64,000 nt of DNA from Xylophilus rhododendri (GTDB lineage: Bacteria; Pseudomonadota; Gammaproteobacteria; Burkholderiales; Burkholderiaceae_C), in NCBI RefSeq assembly GCF_009906855.1, contig NZ_CP047650.1:5022001-5086000 (forward strand), written 5' to 3'. A program made the position numbers and the translations under genes. The notes under the pieces were generated by a model. That model was not told the DNA's origin, did no database searches, and saw only the letters and a list, made by a program, of their open reading frames with translations. Numbering within the stretch: position 1 is the first letter of the stretch; each line of letters begins with the position of its first letter. This document shows positions 1 through 10,719 of this stretch, one piece after another.

Positions 1-33
1 CCGCGGGATGCGGGGCAGCAGGTGAGTGGGCAT
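1..33 (-). CDS. Start of a gene downstream of the ABC permeases (partial, putative ATPase subunit)
   Basis: An ATG on the minus strand (complement of 31-33) opens a frame that runs off the left edge after eleven codons, giving MPTHLLPRIPR. It starts only 8 bases after the stop of the DppC-type permease, the usual place for the ATP-binding subunit of an oligopeptide transporter. No domain is visible in so few residues, so both the gene and its product rest on operon context only. Confidence 0.3.
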   Translation of the reverse strand, partial: MPTHLLPRIPR

Positions 34-41
34 CGGGGCGC

Positions 42-2155
<2,114 letters not shown>

Positions 2156-2168
2156 GCCCCGCGCGGGT

Positions 2169-3149
2169 TCAGTCGCGGATGTGGGCGAAGTCCACCAGCT
2201 TGCGGTACTGGGCCACGTCTGCGCGGATCATCGCGGCGACATCCTCCCTGCCGCTGGCCGGCACCATGCTCGCCTCGTCCAGGCGCTTGCGGATCGCCGG
2301 ATCCTGCAGCGTGGCCTGCAGGGCGGCGGCCAGCCGGGCATTGACCTCGGGCGGCAGGCCGCGCGGCCCGACCAGCGCGAACCAGCCGATCATCTCGTAG
2401 CCCTTCAAGCGGGGGTGCTCCGCCAGCGCCGGCACGCCCGGCATGGCGGGGCTGCGCTGCGGGCTGCTGATGCCCAGGGCGGTGATGCGGCCGCTGCGGA
2501 TGAAGGGCGCGGCGGCGGCCGGCGAGATCATGGCGAACTCGATGTTGCCCCCGGCCAGGTCGCTGAGCAGCGGCGCCGTGCCCCGGTAGGGGATGTGGGT
2601 CATGAAGATGCCCGCGCGCTGCTTGATGAGTTCGCCGGCGAAATGCAGGATGGACCCCACGCCCGAGCTGCCGTAGCTGTATTGGCCCGGCTTGCGGCGC
2701 ACCGCCTCGACGAATTCGTCCAGCGTCTTCACGCCCGCCTTGGGGCCGGCCACCAGCAGCACCGGCGCGGTGACGGCCAGGCCGACCGGGGTGAAGTCCT
2801 TCTCGGGGTCGTATTTCTGCGCCGGGTTCACCGTGCCGGTGGCGGCCAGTTCGTTGTTGGCGCCGACCAGCAGGGTGTAGCCGTCCGGCGCGCTGCCCGC
2901 CACCTTCTGCGCCGCGATGGCGCCGGCGGCGCCGCCGAGGTTGTCGACCACGATGGCGGCATGCAGGCGCGGGCCCAGGCCGTCGGCCAGGATGCGGGCG
3001 GCGATGTCCACCGATCCGCCCGCCGGGTAGCCGACCACGATGCGGATGGGCTTGGACGGATAGTCGTTCTGCGCATGGGCCGCGGGCAGCAGCGCCGCCG
3101 AGGCCAGCGCGGCCGCCAGGCAGGAACGGAGGAAGGAGAGCTTGAACAT
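2169..3149 (-). CDS. Bug-family (TctC) periplasmic solute-binding protein
   Basis: The 326-residue protein begins with a signal peptide (positively charged start, hydrophobic core, cleavage near AHA-QN at about residue 24). The mature part begins YPSKPIRIVVGYPAGGSVD, the hallmark of Bug/TctC receptors, which bind carboxylates or amides and are greatly expanded in Comamonadaceae and Bordetella. Most Bug proteins have no dedicated membrane partner nearby, and none is visible here. It lies 41 bases downstream of the M20 amidohydrolase on the same strand, so the two probably form an operon and the ligand may be the amidohydrolase substrate or a product. That link is inferred. Confidence 0.93.
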   Translation of the reverse strand: MFKLSFLRSCLAAALASAALLPAAHAQNDYPSKPIRIVVGYPAGGSVDIAARILADGLGPRLHAAIVVDNLGGAAGAIAAQKVAGSAPDGYTLLVGANNELAATGTVNPAQKYDPEKDFTPVGLAVTAPVLLVAGPKAGVKTLDEFVEAVRRKPGQYSYGSSGVGSILHFAGELIKQRAGIFMTHIPYRGTAPLLSDLAGGNIEFAMISPAAAAPFIRSGRITALGISSPQRSPAMPGVPALAEHPRLKGYEMIGWFALVGPRGLPPEVNARLAAALQATLQDPAIRKRLDEASMVPASGREDVAAMIRADVAQYRKLVDFAHIRD

Positions 3150-3190
3150 GGCGTGTCGCCCGGAGTAGAGGAAAAAAAGCGTGTCGGCCT

Positions 3191-4390
3191 TCAGCCGGCC
3201 AGGAATTCCTGTGCCAGCTTCACCCAGTAGCTGGAGGCGATGGGCAGGATGGCGTCGTTGAAGTCGTAGCCGGGGTTGTGCACCATGCAGCCGCCGCTGC
3301 CGTGGGTCTCGCCCACGCCGTTGCCGACGATGAAGTAGCTGCCGGGCACCTTCTCCAGCATGAAGGAGAAGTCCTCGCTGCCGGTGATCGGCTGCAGGTC
3401 CGGCAGCAGGCCGTCCTCGCCCAGCCAGTCGAGCGCCACCTGGCGGGCGAAGGCGGTGCTGGCCTCGTCGTTGACCAGGGCGGGATAGCGCCAGCGGTAG
3501 TCGACCTCGGCGCGCACGCCCAGCGTGGCGGCCTGGGCCTGGACGACTTCGGTGATGCGATCGCGCAGCATGGCGCGCACCTCGGGGCGGAAGGCGCGCA
3601 CCGACAGGCGCATCTCGACCTTGTCCGGGATCACATTGGGTGCGTCGCCGGCATGGATGGCGCCCACCGAGATCACCGCCACGTCGCGCGGATCGACATT
3701 GCGCGAGACGATGGTCTGCAGCGCCAGCACGATGTGCGCCGCCGCCACGACGGGGTCGGCCGACAGGTGCGGCGCCGAGCCGTGGCCGCCCTTGCCCAGC
3801 ACCGAGATCAGCACCGTGTCCGAGGAGGCCATGAAGGAGCCCGCCTTGAAGCCGAACTTGCCCGCCGGAAAGCCTGGCATGTTGTGCAGGCCGAAGACGG
3901 CGTCGCAGGGGAAACGCTCGAAGAGGCCGTCCTCGATCATCTTGCGGCCGCCGCCCAGGCCCTCTTCGGCCGGCTGGAAGATCAGGTGCACCGTCCCGTC
4001 GAAGCCGCCTTCGGCCGCCAGGTGCTTGGCGGCGGCCAGCAGGATGGCGGTATGGCCGTCGTGGCCGCAGGCGTGCATCTTGCCGGGCACGCTGCTGGCG
4101 TAGCCCAGGCCGGTGGCCTCGTGGATCGGCAGGGCGTCCATGTCCGCCCTCAGGCCGATGACACGCGAACCGCCGCCGCGCCTGAGGGTGCCGACCACGC
4201 CGGTGCCGCCCAGGCCCCGGTCCACCGCGTAGCCCCATTCGGCCAGGCGCTGCGCCACCAGGTCGCTGGTGGCGAACTCCTCGAAGGCCAGCTCGGGATG
4301 CTGGTGGATGTGGTGGCGCAGGGCGACCATCTCCTGCTCGATGGCGCGGATGCCGGGCAGCACGGGGTCGAGGTCCAGGGCGTGTGTCAT
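3191..4390 (-). CDS. M20-family amidohydrolase (hippurate/N-acyl-amino-acid hydrolase type)
   Basis: This 399-residue cytoplasmic metallo-hydrolase shows the M20D signatures: RHHIHQHPELAFEE near the N-terminus, GLRADMDALP, the metal-binding MHACGHDGHTA and QPAEEG with the general-base glutamate. These enzymes cleave N-acyl amino acids, hippurate or amide conjugates. The C-terminal TGSEDFSFM carries a further conserved acidic residue of the active site. It heads a probable two-gene operon with the Bug receptor and is divergent from a LysR regulator 123 bases away, the usual layout for a small catabolic locus under LysR control. The exact substrate is unknown. Confidence 0.92.
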   Translation of the reverse strand: MTHALDLDPVLPGIRAIEQEMVALRHHIHQHPELAFEEFATSDLVAQRLAEWGYAVDRGLGGTGVVGTLRRGGGSRVIGLRADMDALPIHEATGLGYASSVPGKMHACGHDGHTAILLAAAKHLAAEGGFDGTVHLIFQPAEEGLGGGRKMIEDGLFERFPCDAVFGLHNMPGFPAGKFGFKAGSFMASSDTVLISVLGKGGHGSAPHLSADPVVAAAHIVLALQTIVSRNVDPRDVAVISVGAIHAGDAPNVIPDKVEMRLSVRAFRPEVRAMLRDRITEVVQAQAATLGVRAEVDYRWRYPALVNDEASTAFARQVALDWLGEDGLLPDLQPITGSEDFSFMLEKVPGSYFIVGNGVGETHGSGGCMVHNPGYDFNDAILPIASSYWVKLAQEFLAG

Positions 4391-4513
4391 GTCTTCGTCT
4401 TGCTTTTGTGGTGGTTGCGGCGAAGTCTAGGAAGCGGCCCCTGGCCTGCGCAGACAGGCTGTGCCTGGCGCCGCGCAGCGCTGCCTGTCTGGCCGCTGCC
4501 CATAATCCGGGGC

Positions 4514-5467
4514 ATGAAGCTGCACCAGATCCGCTATCTCGTCGCCGTCGCGGCGCAGGGCAGCATCCGCGCGGCGGCGCGTTCGCTGGGCGTGACGCAG
4601 GCCGCGGTGACCCAGGGCCTGCGCGAGCTGGAGGCCGATTGCCGCCTGGCCCTGTTCACCCGCCACAGCGCCGGCCTGGTGCTGACGGATGCCGGGCGCG
4701 ACCTGCTGCAGCATGCTCAGCGCATCCTGCTGCAGATGGAGCAGGCCGAGGCGGAACTGGCGCGCCACCGCGATGCGGGCACGCCGCAGCGGCTGTCGAT
4801 CGGCATCACCCCCTGGGTGGCGCAAAGCCTGCTGGCGCGCGTGTTGCCTCCGTTCCGGGCGGACATGCCGCATGTGCAGCTGGAGATGCTGGACGGCTAT
4901 TCCTCCGTCGCCTATCCGCGCCTGCGCGACGGCTCGCTGGACCTGATGATCGGCCGCATCGCCGAGGCCGACGAGATGGCCGGCCTGCAGGCCACGCCGC
5001 TGTTCACCTACGAGGCCACGGTGATGGCGCGGGCCGGCCATCCGCGCGCCGGGGTGCGCTCCATCCACGAGCTGCTGGAGGACGACTGGCTGCTCAACTT
5101 CGCCCCCGGCGGCGAGCAGGCGATGATGCGCCAGCTCTTCCTGCAGCATGGCGCCGCCGTGCCGCGCCACCGCATCGTGCTGGCGCAGTCCGCCTCGCTG
5201 ATGCTGACCCTGGTGCAGCAGACCGACATGCTCACCTTCTGCCCCTGGCCGCTGGTGGAGACCGATGCGCTGCGCGGCCGGGTGGTGGCGATGCAGCTGC
5301 GCGAGCGTTTCGCGCCGCGCACGGTGGGCGTGATCCGGCGGGCGCAGGCGCGGCCCTCGCTGCCGGCCGAACGTTTCCTGGCGCACTTCATGGCGCAGGT
5401 GCAGGCCAGCGCGGCGTCGGACGATCCGGAGCTGCGGCGGGTGTTCTATTCGGTGGACCTGCACTGA
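4514..5467 (+). CDS. LysR-family transcriptional regulator
   Basis: This 317-residue regulator has an N-terminal winged helix-turn-helix (residues about 3-60; LHQIRYLVAVAAQGSIRAAA then LGVTQAAVTQGLRELE) followed by an effector-binding domain of the periplasmic-binding-protein fold from about residue 90. It is divergent from the M20 amidohydrolase gene across 123 bases, so it most likely controls that gene and the Bug receptor gene and probably represses itself. The inducer is unknown; the substrate of the neighbouring hydrolase is the natural guess. Confidence 0.93.
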   Translation: MKLHQIRYLVAVAAQGSIRAAARSLGVTQAAVTQGLRELEADCRLALFTRHSAGLVLTDAGRDLLQHAQRILLQMEQAEAELARHRDAGTPQRLSIGITPWVAQSLLARVLPPFRADMPHVQLEMLDGYSSVAYPRLRDGSLDLMIGRIAEADEMAGLQATPLFTYEATVMARAGHPRAGVRSIHELLEDDWLLNFAPGGEQAMMRQLFLQHGAAVPRHRIVLAQSASLMLTLVQQTDMLTFCPWPLVETDALRGRVVAMQLRERFAPRTVGVIRRAQARPSLPAERFLAHFMAQVQASAASDDPELRRVFYSVDLH

Positions 5468-5494
5468 GGGTGCGGTCCGGCGGGCGCTGGATCG

Positions 5495-6391
<897 letters not shown>

Positions 6392-6406
6392 CTAACAGCG
6401 TCGGTT

Positions 6407-6468
6407 TTCGGTCGCGGCCCCGGTGCTTCGGCTTGCCAGGAAGCGCCGAGGCGCTGCCTGTGCACAGT
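6407..6468 (+). promoter_or_regulatory. Perfect PIP box with a spaced -10 element
   Basis: TTCGG at 6407-6411 and TTCGG at 6427-6431 are separated by exactly 15 bases, which fits the plant-inducible-promoter consensus TTCGB-N15-TTCGB bound by HrpX/HrpB-type AraC activators. A -10-like CACAGT (pattern YANNNT) lies at 6463-6468, 31 bases after the box, in the 30-32 base window known for Xanthomonas HrpX promoters. The box ends 70 bases before the start of the gene at 6502. Binding itself is inferred. Confidence 0.75.
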
Positions 6469-6501
6469 GCGAAGCCTTCATCATGAAATTCGAGGCCAGG
6501 A

Positions 6502-7542
6502 ATGAACGGTATGGCGGCAGCCGGCTGCGGCACGGCCAGGACGGGCCCAGCCATCCCGGCCACCCGGCTGCAGGACCTCAGCGAGCTGTCGCTGCTGCAG
6601 GTGTGCAGCTACCTGGCCGATCCGGATGTGTTGCCCTTTTGGGCGGCGGCGGTGTCCGGTCCGGCCGATCCGTCGCCGGATGCCTACTGGTCCGGCAACG
6701 GCATGGCCCATGTACTGGCGGCCGAGGCCCTGGGCGCGCGGGTCGCGCTGGCCATGCAGGCGGACGAAGCCGGCGACGCGGCCACCGCCGCCTTTGCCGG
6801 CTGGTGCCGGCAGCCTGTCCGCCCCGGTGGCCGCAGGCCCTTGCTGCAGGCGCTGCGCCGGCTGCGCGACTGGCGCAAGAAGATCCTGGTGGACCGCCAG
6901 AACGGCCTGGTGCCGGCCGGCGGCCGGCCCCCGCCGGGGTGGCTGGCCCCGGCCGCCGTGGACGGGCAGGCACAGGCGCTGCGCGGCCTCTACCGCGAAT
7001 GCATGGACTTCGTGCGCCAGCTGCCGCGGGGCAGGCGCCAGCCCTTGTGGACGGAACTGGTGGCCATCGGCCAGGTCACCGGCAGCCTGCACCACTACCT
7101 GCACCAGCGCTTCGACGGCAGCGACTTCGCGGCCGAGAACACCGTGCTGGCGCTGATGCTGAACACCCCGGGCGTCAGCCTGGCCGATGGCGCCCTGGCA
7201 GGGCTGATGCGTAATGCGCTGCAGATGCTCGACGGCGCAGCCTTCATCGAACGGGCCGCCTTCATGCTGGAGACCGTCGGTGCGCTGCGGCGCGACCGGT
7301 GCTGCGACAAGCTGGGCACGGCCGCCACGGTGGCACAGCAGCTGCTGTGCCGGGCCGATGCGGGGCTGGTGCAGGCGGTGTGCGAGCTGGCGCAGCGCAC
7401 GCTCGAGGTGCTGGACCCGGAGATTCCCCGGCTGCGCGGCACCAAGGCCGAACTGCTGAGTTCGCTGCTGCGCCTGAAGCCGCATGCGCAGCTTGCGCAA
7501 CGGCCCTTGCTCGATCAGGTGATCGCCTCGATGCGGGCCTGA
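6502..7542 (+). CDS. Putative type III effector with F-box-like N-terminus
   Basis: The 346-residue protein has no signal peptide or membrane segment. Residues about 20-45 (LQDLSELSLLQVCSYLADPD) resemble an F-box, the motif through which bacterial effectors recruit host SKP1-type ubiquitin ligases. The rest appears all-helical, with many leucines, and resembles no enzyme I can name. The ATG at 6502 is preceded by an AGG ribosome-binding site in CCAGGA. The perfect PIP box and -10 element upstream are the strongest evidence that it belongs to a Hrp-type regulon. It is the first of five plus-strand effector-like genes inserted among minus-strand panC, panB and scpA. The F-box reading is by eye and of moderate strength; secretion is inferred. 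Confidence 0.6.
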   Translation: MNGMAAAGCGTARTGPAIPATRLQDLSELSLLQVCSYLADPDVLPFWAAAVSGPADPSPDAYWSGNGMAHVLAAEALGARVALAMQADEAGDAATAAFAGWCRQPVRPGGRRPLLQALRRLRDWRKKILVDRQNGLVPAGGRPPPGWLAPAAVDGQAQALRGLYRECMDFVRQLPRGRRQPLWTELVAIGQVTGSLHHYLHQRFDGSDFAAENTVLALMLNTPGVSLADGALAGLMRNALQMLDGAAFIERAAFMLETVGALRRDRCCDKLGTAATVAQQLLCRADAGLVQAVCELAQRTLEVLDPEIPRLRGTKAELLSSLLRLKPHAQLAQRPLLDQVIASMRA

Positions 7543-7566
7543 GGTCCACCGCGGTTTCGGCCGGAG

Positions 7567-7590
7567 TTCGGCTGGAGTGGGCAAATGCGC
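7567..7590 (+). promoter_or_regulatory. PIP-like box, variant TTCGG-N14-TGCGC
   Basis: TTCGG at 7567-7571 is followed after 14 bases by TGCGC at 7586-7590. The same arrangement (TTCGB, 14 bases, TGCGC) lies upstream of three other genes in this window. It ends 65 bases before the ATG at 7656. An AAATT tract at 7624-7628 sits where a -10 element would be. A second TTCGG at 7556-7560 has no partner. Confidence 0.5.
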
Positions 7591-7655
7591 AAAGACGGCG
7601 GACAGCGGCGGCGGCGGAGCGGGAAATTCGAGGTTTTCAAGCTGTCGGAGTCACC

Positions 7656-8651
7656 ATGGAATTTCCTCCGTATCGCCACGCCGATGCTTGCGCACCCATG
7701 CTCCGGACGGAGACCGAACAGGACACAAGCGGCGGCCAGCCGGCCCCTGCGCCGCCGTCGGCGGCGGGCGAGGGCTTTCTCGACAGGCTGCCGCAGCGGG
7801 CTCCGCAAGTGCTGCAATCCCGTTGCGAATCGCTGTTCGCCTTCATCGGCTACCCGTCACCGGACAAGCTGCTGATCGAATCGCGCTACCGCGGGCTGAT
7901 GCGCCTGTGCGCCGGCCTGCCTCGCAGCAAGCCGGCCTGGCCCGAGCTGAACGGGCGGCTCGAACAGCTGCACCAGGACCTGGGCGGCATACAAGGCAGG
8001 AGCTTCGAGCCCACGCAGCGCTTCGAACTCCTCGACGAGGTGTGCCGGATGGAGGAAGAGGCCCGGCTGCTGCTGTTCAGCCTGTACAGGAAAGGGTTGC
8101 GCAAGGAGGAGGAGGACGCATTGCTGCGCAAGCATGCGCCGGGGGCCACGCAATGGATGAAGCCGTCCACGCTCAGCGCCCGGTCTTCGCTGGTGTCCGA
8201 CTCGCTCGAGGATTCCGAACCCGAGCCCGGACTGGAGTTCGAGCCGGTGTTCCTGCCCGCGTTCGAATCCGGACTGAGGCAAAGGATGCTCCCCCCCAGC
8301 CACCCGGAGTTCATGGCCGCGGCTCCGCTGCCCGATCCGCTGCCCGATCCGATGCCCTTCTCCATGGATGTCCGGCGGATCGCCAACTTGAAGGCCGTCC
8401 TCCAGAGGGCCTGGGACCGGACGGACGGCAAGGGGCAAATCGAGGGCCGGCATGCGGCCGCGCTGTTCTTCCAGCTGCTGGAGGTCGCCGGTGCCGACAT
8501 CCGATATTTCACCGACCAGTCCCCGGAAATGAGCGGGAAGTACCTCGACCTGCGTGAGGTCCTGCAGCAAGCCCTGGACCTCATGCCCGAGACGCGTATG
8601 AAGGCCATCGCCCACATCGCCTGGGAATATCTGGAAGAGCTGCAGCCGTGA
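7656..8651 (+). CDS. Putative type III effector, tandem family copy 1
   Basis: The 331-residue protein is the first of four paralogues. It starts MEFPPYRHAD and has two conserved regions: an N-terminal helical domain (about residues 45-145, with LDRLPQRAP, SRCESLFAFIGYP, RYRGLMRLCAGLPR and ELLDEVCRMEEEARLLLFSL) and a C-terminal helical domain (about 240-331, with RAWDRTDGKGQIEG and ending IAWEYLEELQP). The linker is acidic and serine/proline-rich (SSLVSDSLEDSEPEPG). The start is set by CGGAG seven bases upstream and by alignment with the paralogues. No known domain is recognised. The PIP-like box upstream and the effector neighbours suggest a Hrp-regulated secreted protein; function is unknown. 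Confidence 0.65.
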   Translation: MEFPPYRHADACAPMLRTETEQDTSGGQPAPAPPSAAGEGFLDRLPQRAPQVLQSRCESLFAFIGYPSPDKLLIESRYRGLMRLCAGLPRSKPAWPELNGRLEQLHQDLGGIQGRSFEPTQRFELLDEVCRMEEEARLLLFSLYRKGLRKEEEDALLRKHAPGATQWMKPSTLSARSSLVSDSLEDSEPEPGLEFEPVFLPAFESGLRQRMLPPSHPEFMAAAPLPDPLPDPMPFSMDVRRIANLKAVLQRAWDRTDGKGQIEGRHAAALFFQLLEVAGADIRYFTDQSPEMSGKYLDLREVLQQALDLMPETRMKAIAHIAWEYLEELQP

Positions 8652-8678
8652 GCGCCGGCGCCGGCCCGGCAGCGCGCC

Positions 8679-8702
8679 TTCGTCCGGGAGATCGGGATGC
8701 GC
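8679..8702 (+). promoter_or_regulatory. PIP-like box, variant TTCGT-N14-TGCGC
   Basis: TTCGT at 8679-8683 and TGCGC at 8698-8702 are 14 bases apart, as in front of paralogue copies 1 and 3. The box ends 66 bases before the GTG start at 8769, and an AAATT tract at 8736-8740 is at the same distance from the box as in copy 1 (33 bases). The box lies in the 117-base gap between copies 1 and 2. Confidence 0.5.
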
Positions 8703-8768
8703 AATATGGGCTGGCGGTGTGGAGAACGCGGCGAGAAATTGGCTGTTTTCATCCCTGCCGGAGTCACC

Positions 8769-9686
8769 GTGGGTTTTCCTTCGTCCTATCGCGTCAAAAC
8801 ATCCTGGGTCCGCGTCGGCCCTGGTGCCGGGCAGCATGCATCGGCAGGCAAGCCGCCCCGTGCGCCGCCTTCTGCCCGGGAAAGCAGCCGGATGCTCGAC
8901 GGCCTGCCGCAGCGGGCTCCGAGCGTCGATGCATCCTGCTGCGACTTCCTGCTCGGTGCCATCGGCTTCGATGTACGCGAACAGCGGGAGATCGACAAAC
9001 GCCACCGCCGGCTGATGCGCCTGTGCCGCGCGCTGCCGCGCAGCGCGCCGGCCTGGCCCGGCCTGAGCCAAAGGCTGGACCGACTGCACCGCGAACTCCA
9101 GCTCATCCTGGGGCGGAACTTCCCGCCCTCGCATGGCAGCGAGCTGCTGGACACCTTGAGCCGCTTGGGCGATCAGGCCGAATTGATGCTGCACAGCGTG
9201 CACAGGAAGGAAGGCCGCCGGCAAGCTGAGTACGCGCCGGCCGCGATGCGGCTGACGGAGCCACCGCCGCTGCTGTCGACAGGAGTGCCGCCGAAGAGCA
9301 TCGAGCCTTTGCCCGCTCCGGAACTGCACGAGCCCTGCGAGCCGCGGCCGGAGCGCCCGGTATTCATCGCCGCGGGGGCGCTGGCGGACCCGCATCCCTG
9401 CATCCTCGACCGGCAGCTCGAATCCCTGCAGGCGGCCATCCAGACGGCTTGTTCACGCCTCGACGGCGACGGGCGCATGCTGGGCCCGCACGCGGCCGAG
9501 CTGTATTGGCAACTGATGCAGGTCGCCGGCGTCGAAGGACGGCCCGACTGGACGGCGCCGGGACAGGGCCAGGGCTTCCACTACCTGCGGCCGGTCTTGC
9601 AGAGCGCCATCGCCTCCATGCCGGAGCCGGTCCGGGAGGCCGTTTCACCCTGGGCCTGGAAAATCCTCGAGGAGCTGCAGCAGTGA
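8769..9686 (+). CDS. Putative type III effector, tandem family copy 2
   Basis: The 305-residue paralogue starts at GTG (VGFPSSYRVK), preceded by CGGAGTCACC exactly as in copy 1. An ATG at 8697 would add 24 residues but lies inside the conserved regulatory box, so it was not used. The N-terminal domain has LDGLPQRAPSVDASCCDFLL and RHRRLMRLCRALPRS; the C-terminal domain ends SPWAWKILEELQQ. It lacks the serine-acidic SSLxSDS linker seen in copies 1, 3 and 4 and is the shortest copy. It lies 117 bases after copy 1 and converges with panB, 24 bases downstream. Function unknown; secretion inferred from promoter and family. Confidence 0.62.
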   Translation: MGFPSSYRVKTSWVRVGPGAGQHASAGKPPRAPPSARESSRMLDGLPQRAPSVDASCCDFLLGAIGFDVREQREIDKRHRRLMRLCRALPRSAPAWPGLSQRLDRLHRELQLILGRNFPPSHGSELLDTLSRLGDQAELMLHSVHRKEGRRQAEYAPAAMRLTEPPPLLSTGVPPKSIEPLPAPELHEPCEPRPERPVFIAAGALADPHPCILDRQLESLQAAIQTACSRLDGDGRMLGPHAAELYWQLMQVAGVEGRPDWTAPGQGQGFHYLRPVLQSAIASMPEPVREAVSPWAWKILEELQQ

Positions 9687-9710
9687 GCCGGCCGCCGCGC
9701 GGCGCGGGCG

Positions 9711-10604
9711 TTACCAGGCGTGCAGGGTGTCGTCCGGAAAACTGCCGTCCTTGACCGCGGCCACATAGGCGCGCATGGCTGCGGCCACGCCGCCCGCGCC
9801 GTCCATGAAGTTGCGCACGAACTTCGCGTTGCGGCCCAGGTTGACGCCCAGCATGTCGTGCATCACCAGCACCTGTCCGGCGGTGCCGCGGCCGGCGCCT
9901 ATGCCGATGGTGGCGCAGCGCGGCAGCGCGCCGCTCAGTTCGGCGGCCAGGCGGGCGGGCACCATCTCCAGCACCAGCAGGGCGGCGCCGGCGTCCTGCA
10001 GCGCGATGGCGTCGGCGCGCAGGCGCTGGGCCTGGGCCTCGTCGCGGCCCTGCACCCGGTAGCCGCCGAGGGCGGACACCGTCTGCGGCGTCAACCCCAG
10101 GTGGCCGCAGACGGGGATGCCGCGCTCGACCAGGAATCGCACCGTCTCGGTGGTCCAGCCGCCGCCTTCGAGCTTGACCATGTGGGCACCGGCCTGCATC
10201 AGCACGGTGGCACTGGCCAGGGCCTGTTCACGCGACTGGTGGTAGCTGCCGAAGGGCAGGTCGGCCACGATCCAGGCGCTGCCCTGCACCCGCTGCAGGC
10301 CGCGGGCCACGCATTCGGTGTGGTAGCGCATGGCATCGAGCGTGACGGCCACGGTGCTGGCCTGGCCCTGGCAGACCATGCCCAGCGAATCCCCCACCAG
10401 CAGGCATTCGACGCCGGCCGCATCCGCCATGGCGGCGAAGGTGGCGTCGTAGGCGGTGAGCATGGCGATCTTCTCGCCGCGCCCGTGCATGGCCTGCAGC
10501 CGGGGCAGGCTGATCGGCTTGCGGTCGGCGGAGCCGGCGGCCTCGGGCGGCGTGCCGTAAGGCGTGGTGCTGGCGGCGGTGTCGGCAGGGGTGTGGACTG
10601 TCAT
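9711..10604 (-). CDS. panB: 3-methyl-2-oxobutanoate hydroxymethyltransferase
   Basis: The 297-residue enzyme transfers a hydroxymethyl group from 5,10-methylene-tetrahydrofolate to ketoisovalerate, giving ketopantoate in pantothenate synthesis. Conserved blocks visible are [17 protein letters not shown] (metal/substrate site), [23 protein letters not shown] and [15 protein letters not shown]. About 30 poorly conserved residues precede the usual start, so a shorter start near [11 protein letters not shown] is possible. The gene is on the minus strand and sits between copies 2 and 3 of the effector-like family, separated from panC, its usual neighbour. Confidence 0.96.
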   Translation of the reverse strand: MTVHTPADTAASTTPYGTPPEAAGSADRKPISLPRLQAMHGRGEKIAMLTAYDATFAAMADAAGVECLLVGDSLGMVCQGQASTVAVTLDAMRYHTECVARGLQRVQGSAWIVADLPFGSYHQSREQALASATVLMQAGAHMVKLEGGGWTTETVRFLVERGIPVCGHLGLTPQTVSALGGYRVQGRDEAQAQRLRADAIALQDAGAALLVLEMVPARLAAELSGALPRCATIGIGAGRGTAGQVLVMHDMLGVNLGRNAKFVRNFMDGAGGVAAAMRAYVAAVKDGSFPDDTLHAW

Positions 10605-10629
10605 GGCCGCAGGACTCTAGCACCGCGGT

Positions 10630-10653
10630 TTCGTGCAGCATGGGGGAATGCGC
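10630..10653 (+). promoter_or_regulatory. PIP-like box, variant TTCGT-N14-TGCGC
   Basis: TTCGT at 10630-10634 and TGCGC at 10649-10653 are 14 bases apart. The box ends 66 bases before the GTG start at 10720; an AAGAT tract at 10686-10690 occupies the -10 position. The flanking sequence CACCGCGGTTTCG just upstream also matches the region before copy 1, so promoter and gene were duplicated together. The box lies just 26 bases upstream of the panB start and may interfere with the panB promoter. Confidence 0.5.
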
Positions 10654-10719
10654 AAGGCCGGCTGGCGCTGTCGGGAGCGCGGTCGAAGATGGGCTTTTTT
10701 CCATCTTGCGGGAGTCATC

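Noticed and set aside
7551..7571. Two TTCGG motifs 11 bases apart upstream of copy 1 as a PIP box
   Set aside because: The spacing is wrong for a PIP box; only the second one has a partner (TGCGC after 14 bases).
8697..8768. ATG at 8697 (and at 10650) as start of copies 2 and 3
   Set aside because: It lies inside the conserved regulatory box and is out of frame in copy 1; the GTG after GGAGTCACC/GGAGTCATC is better supported.
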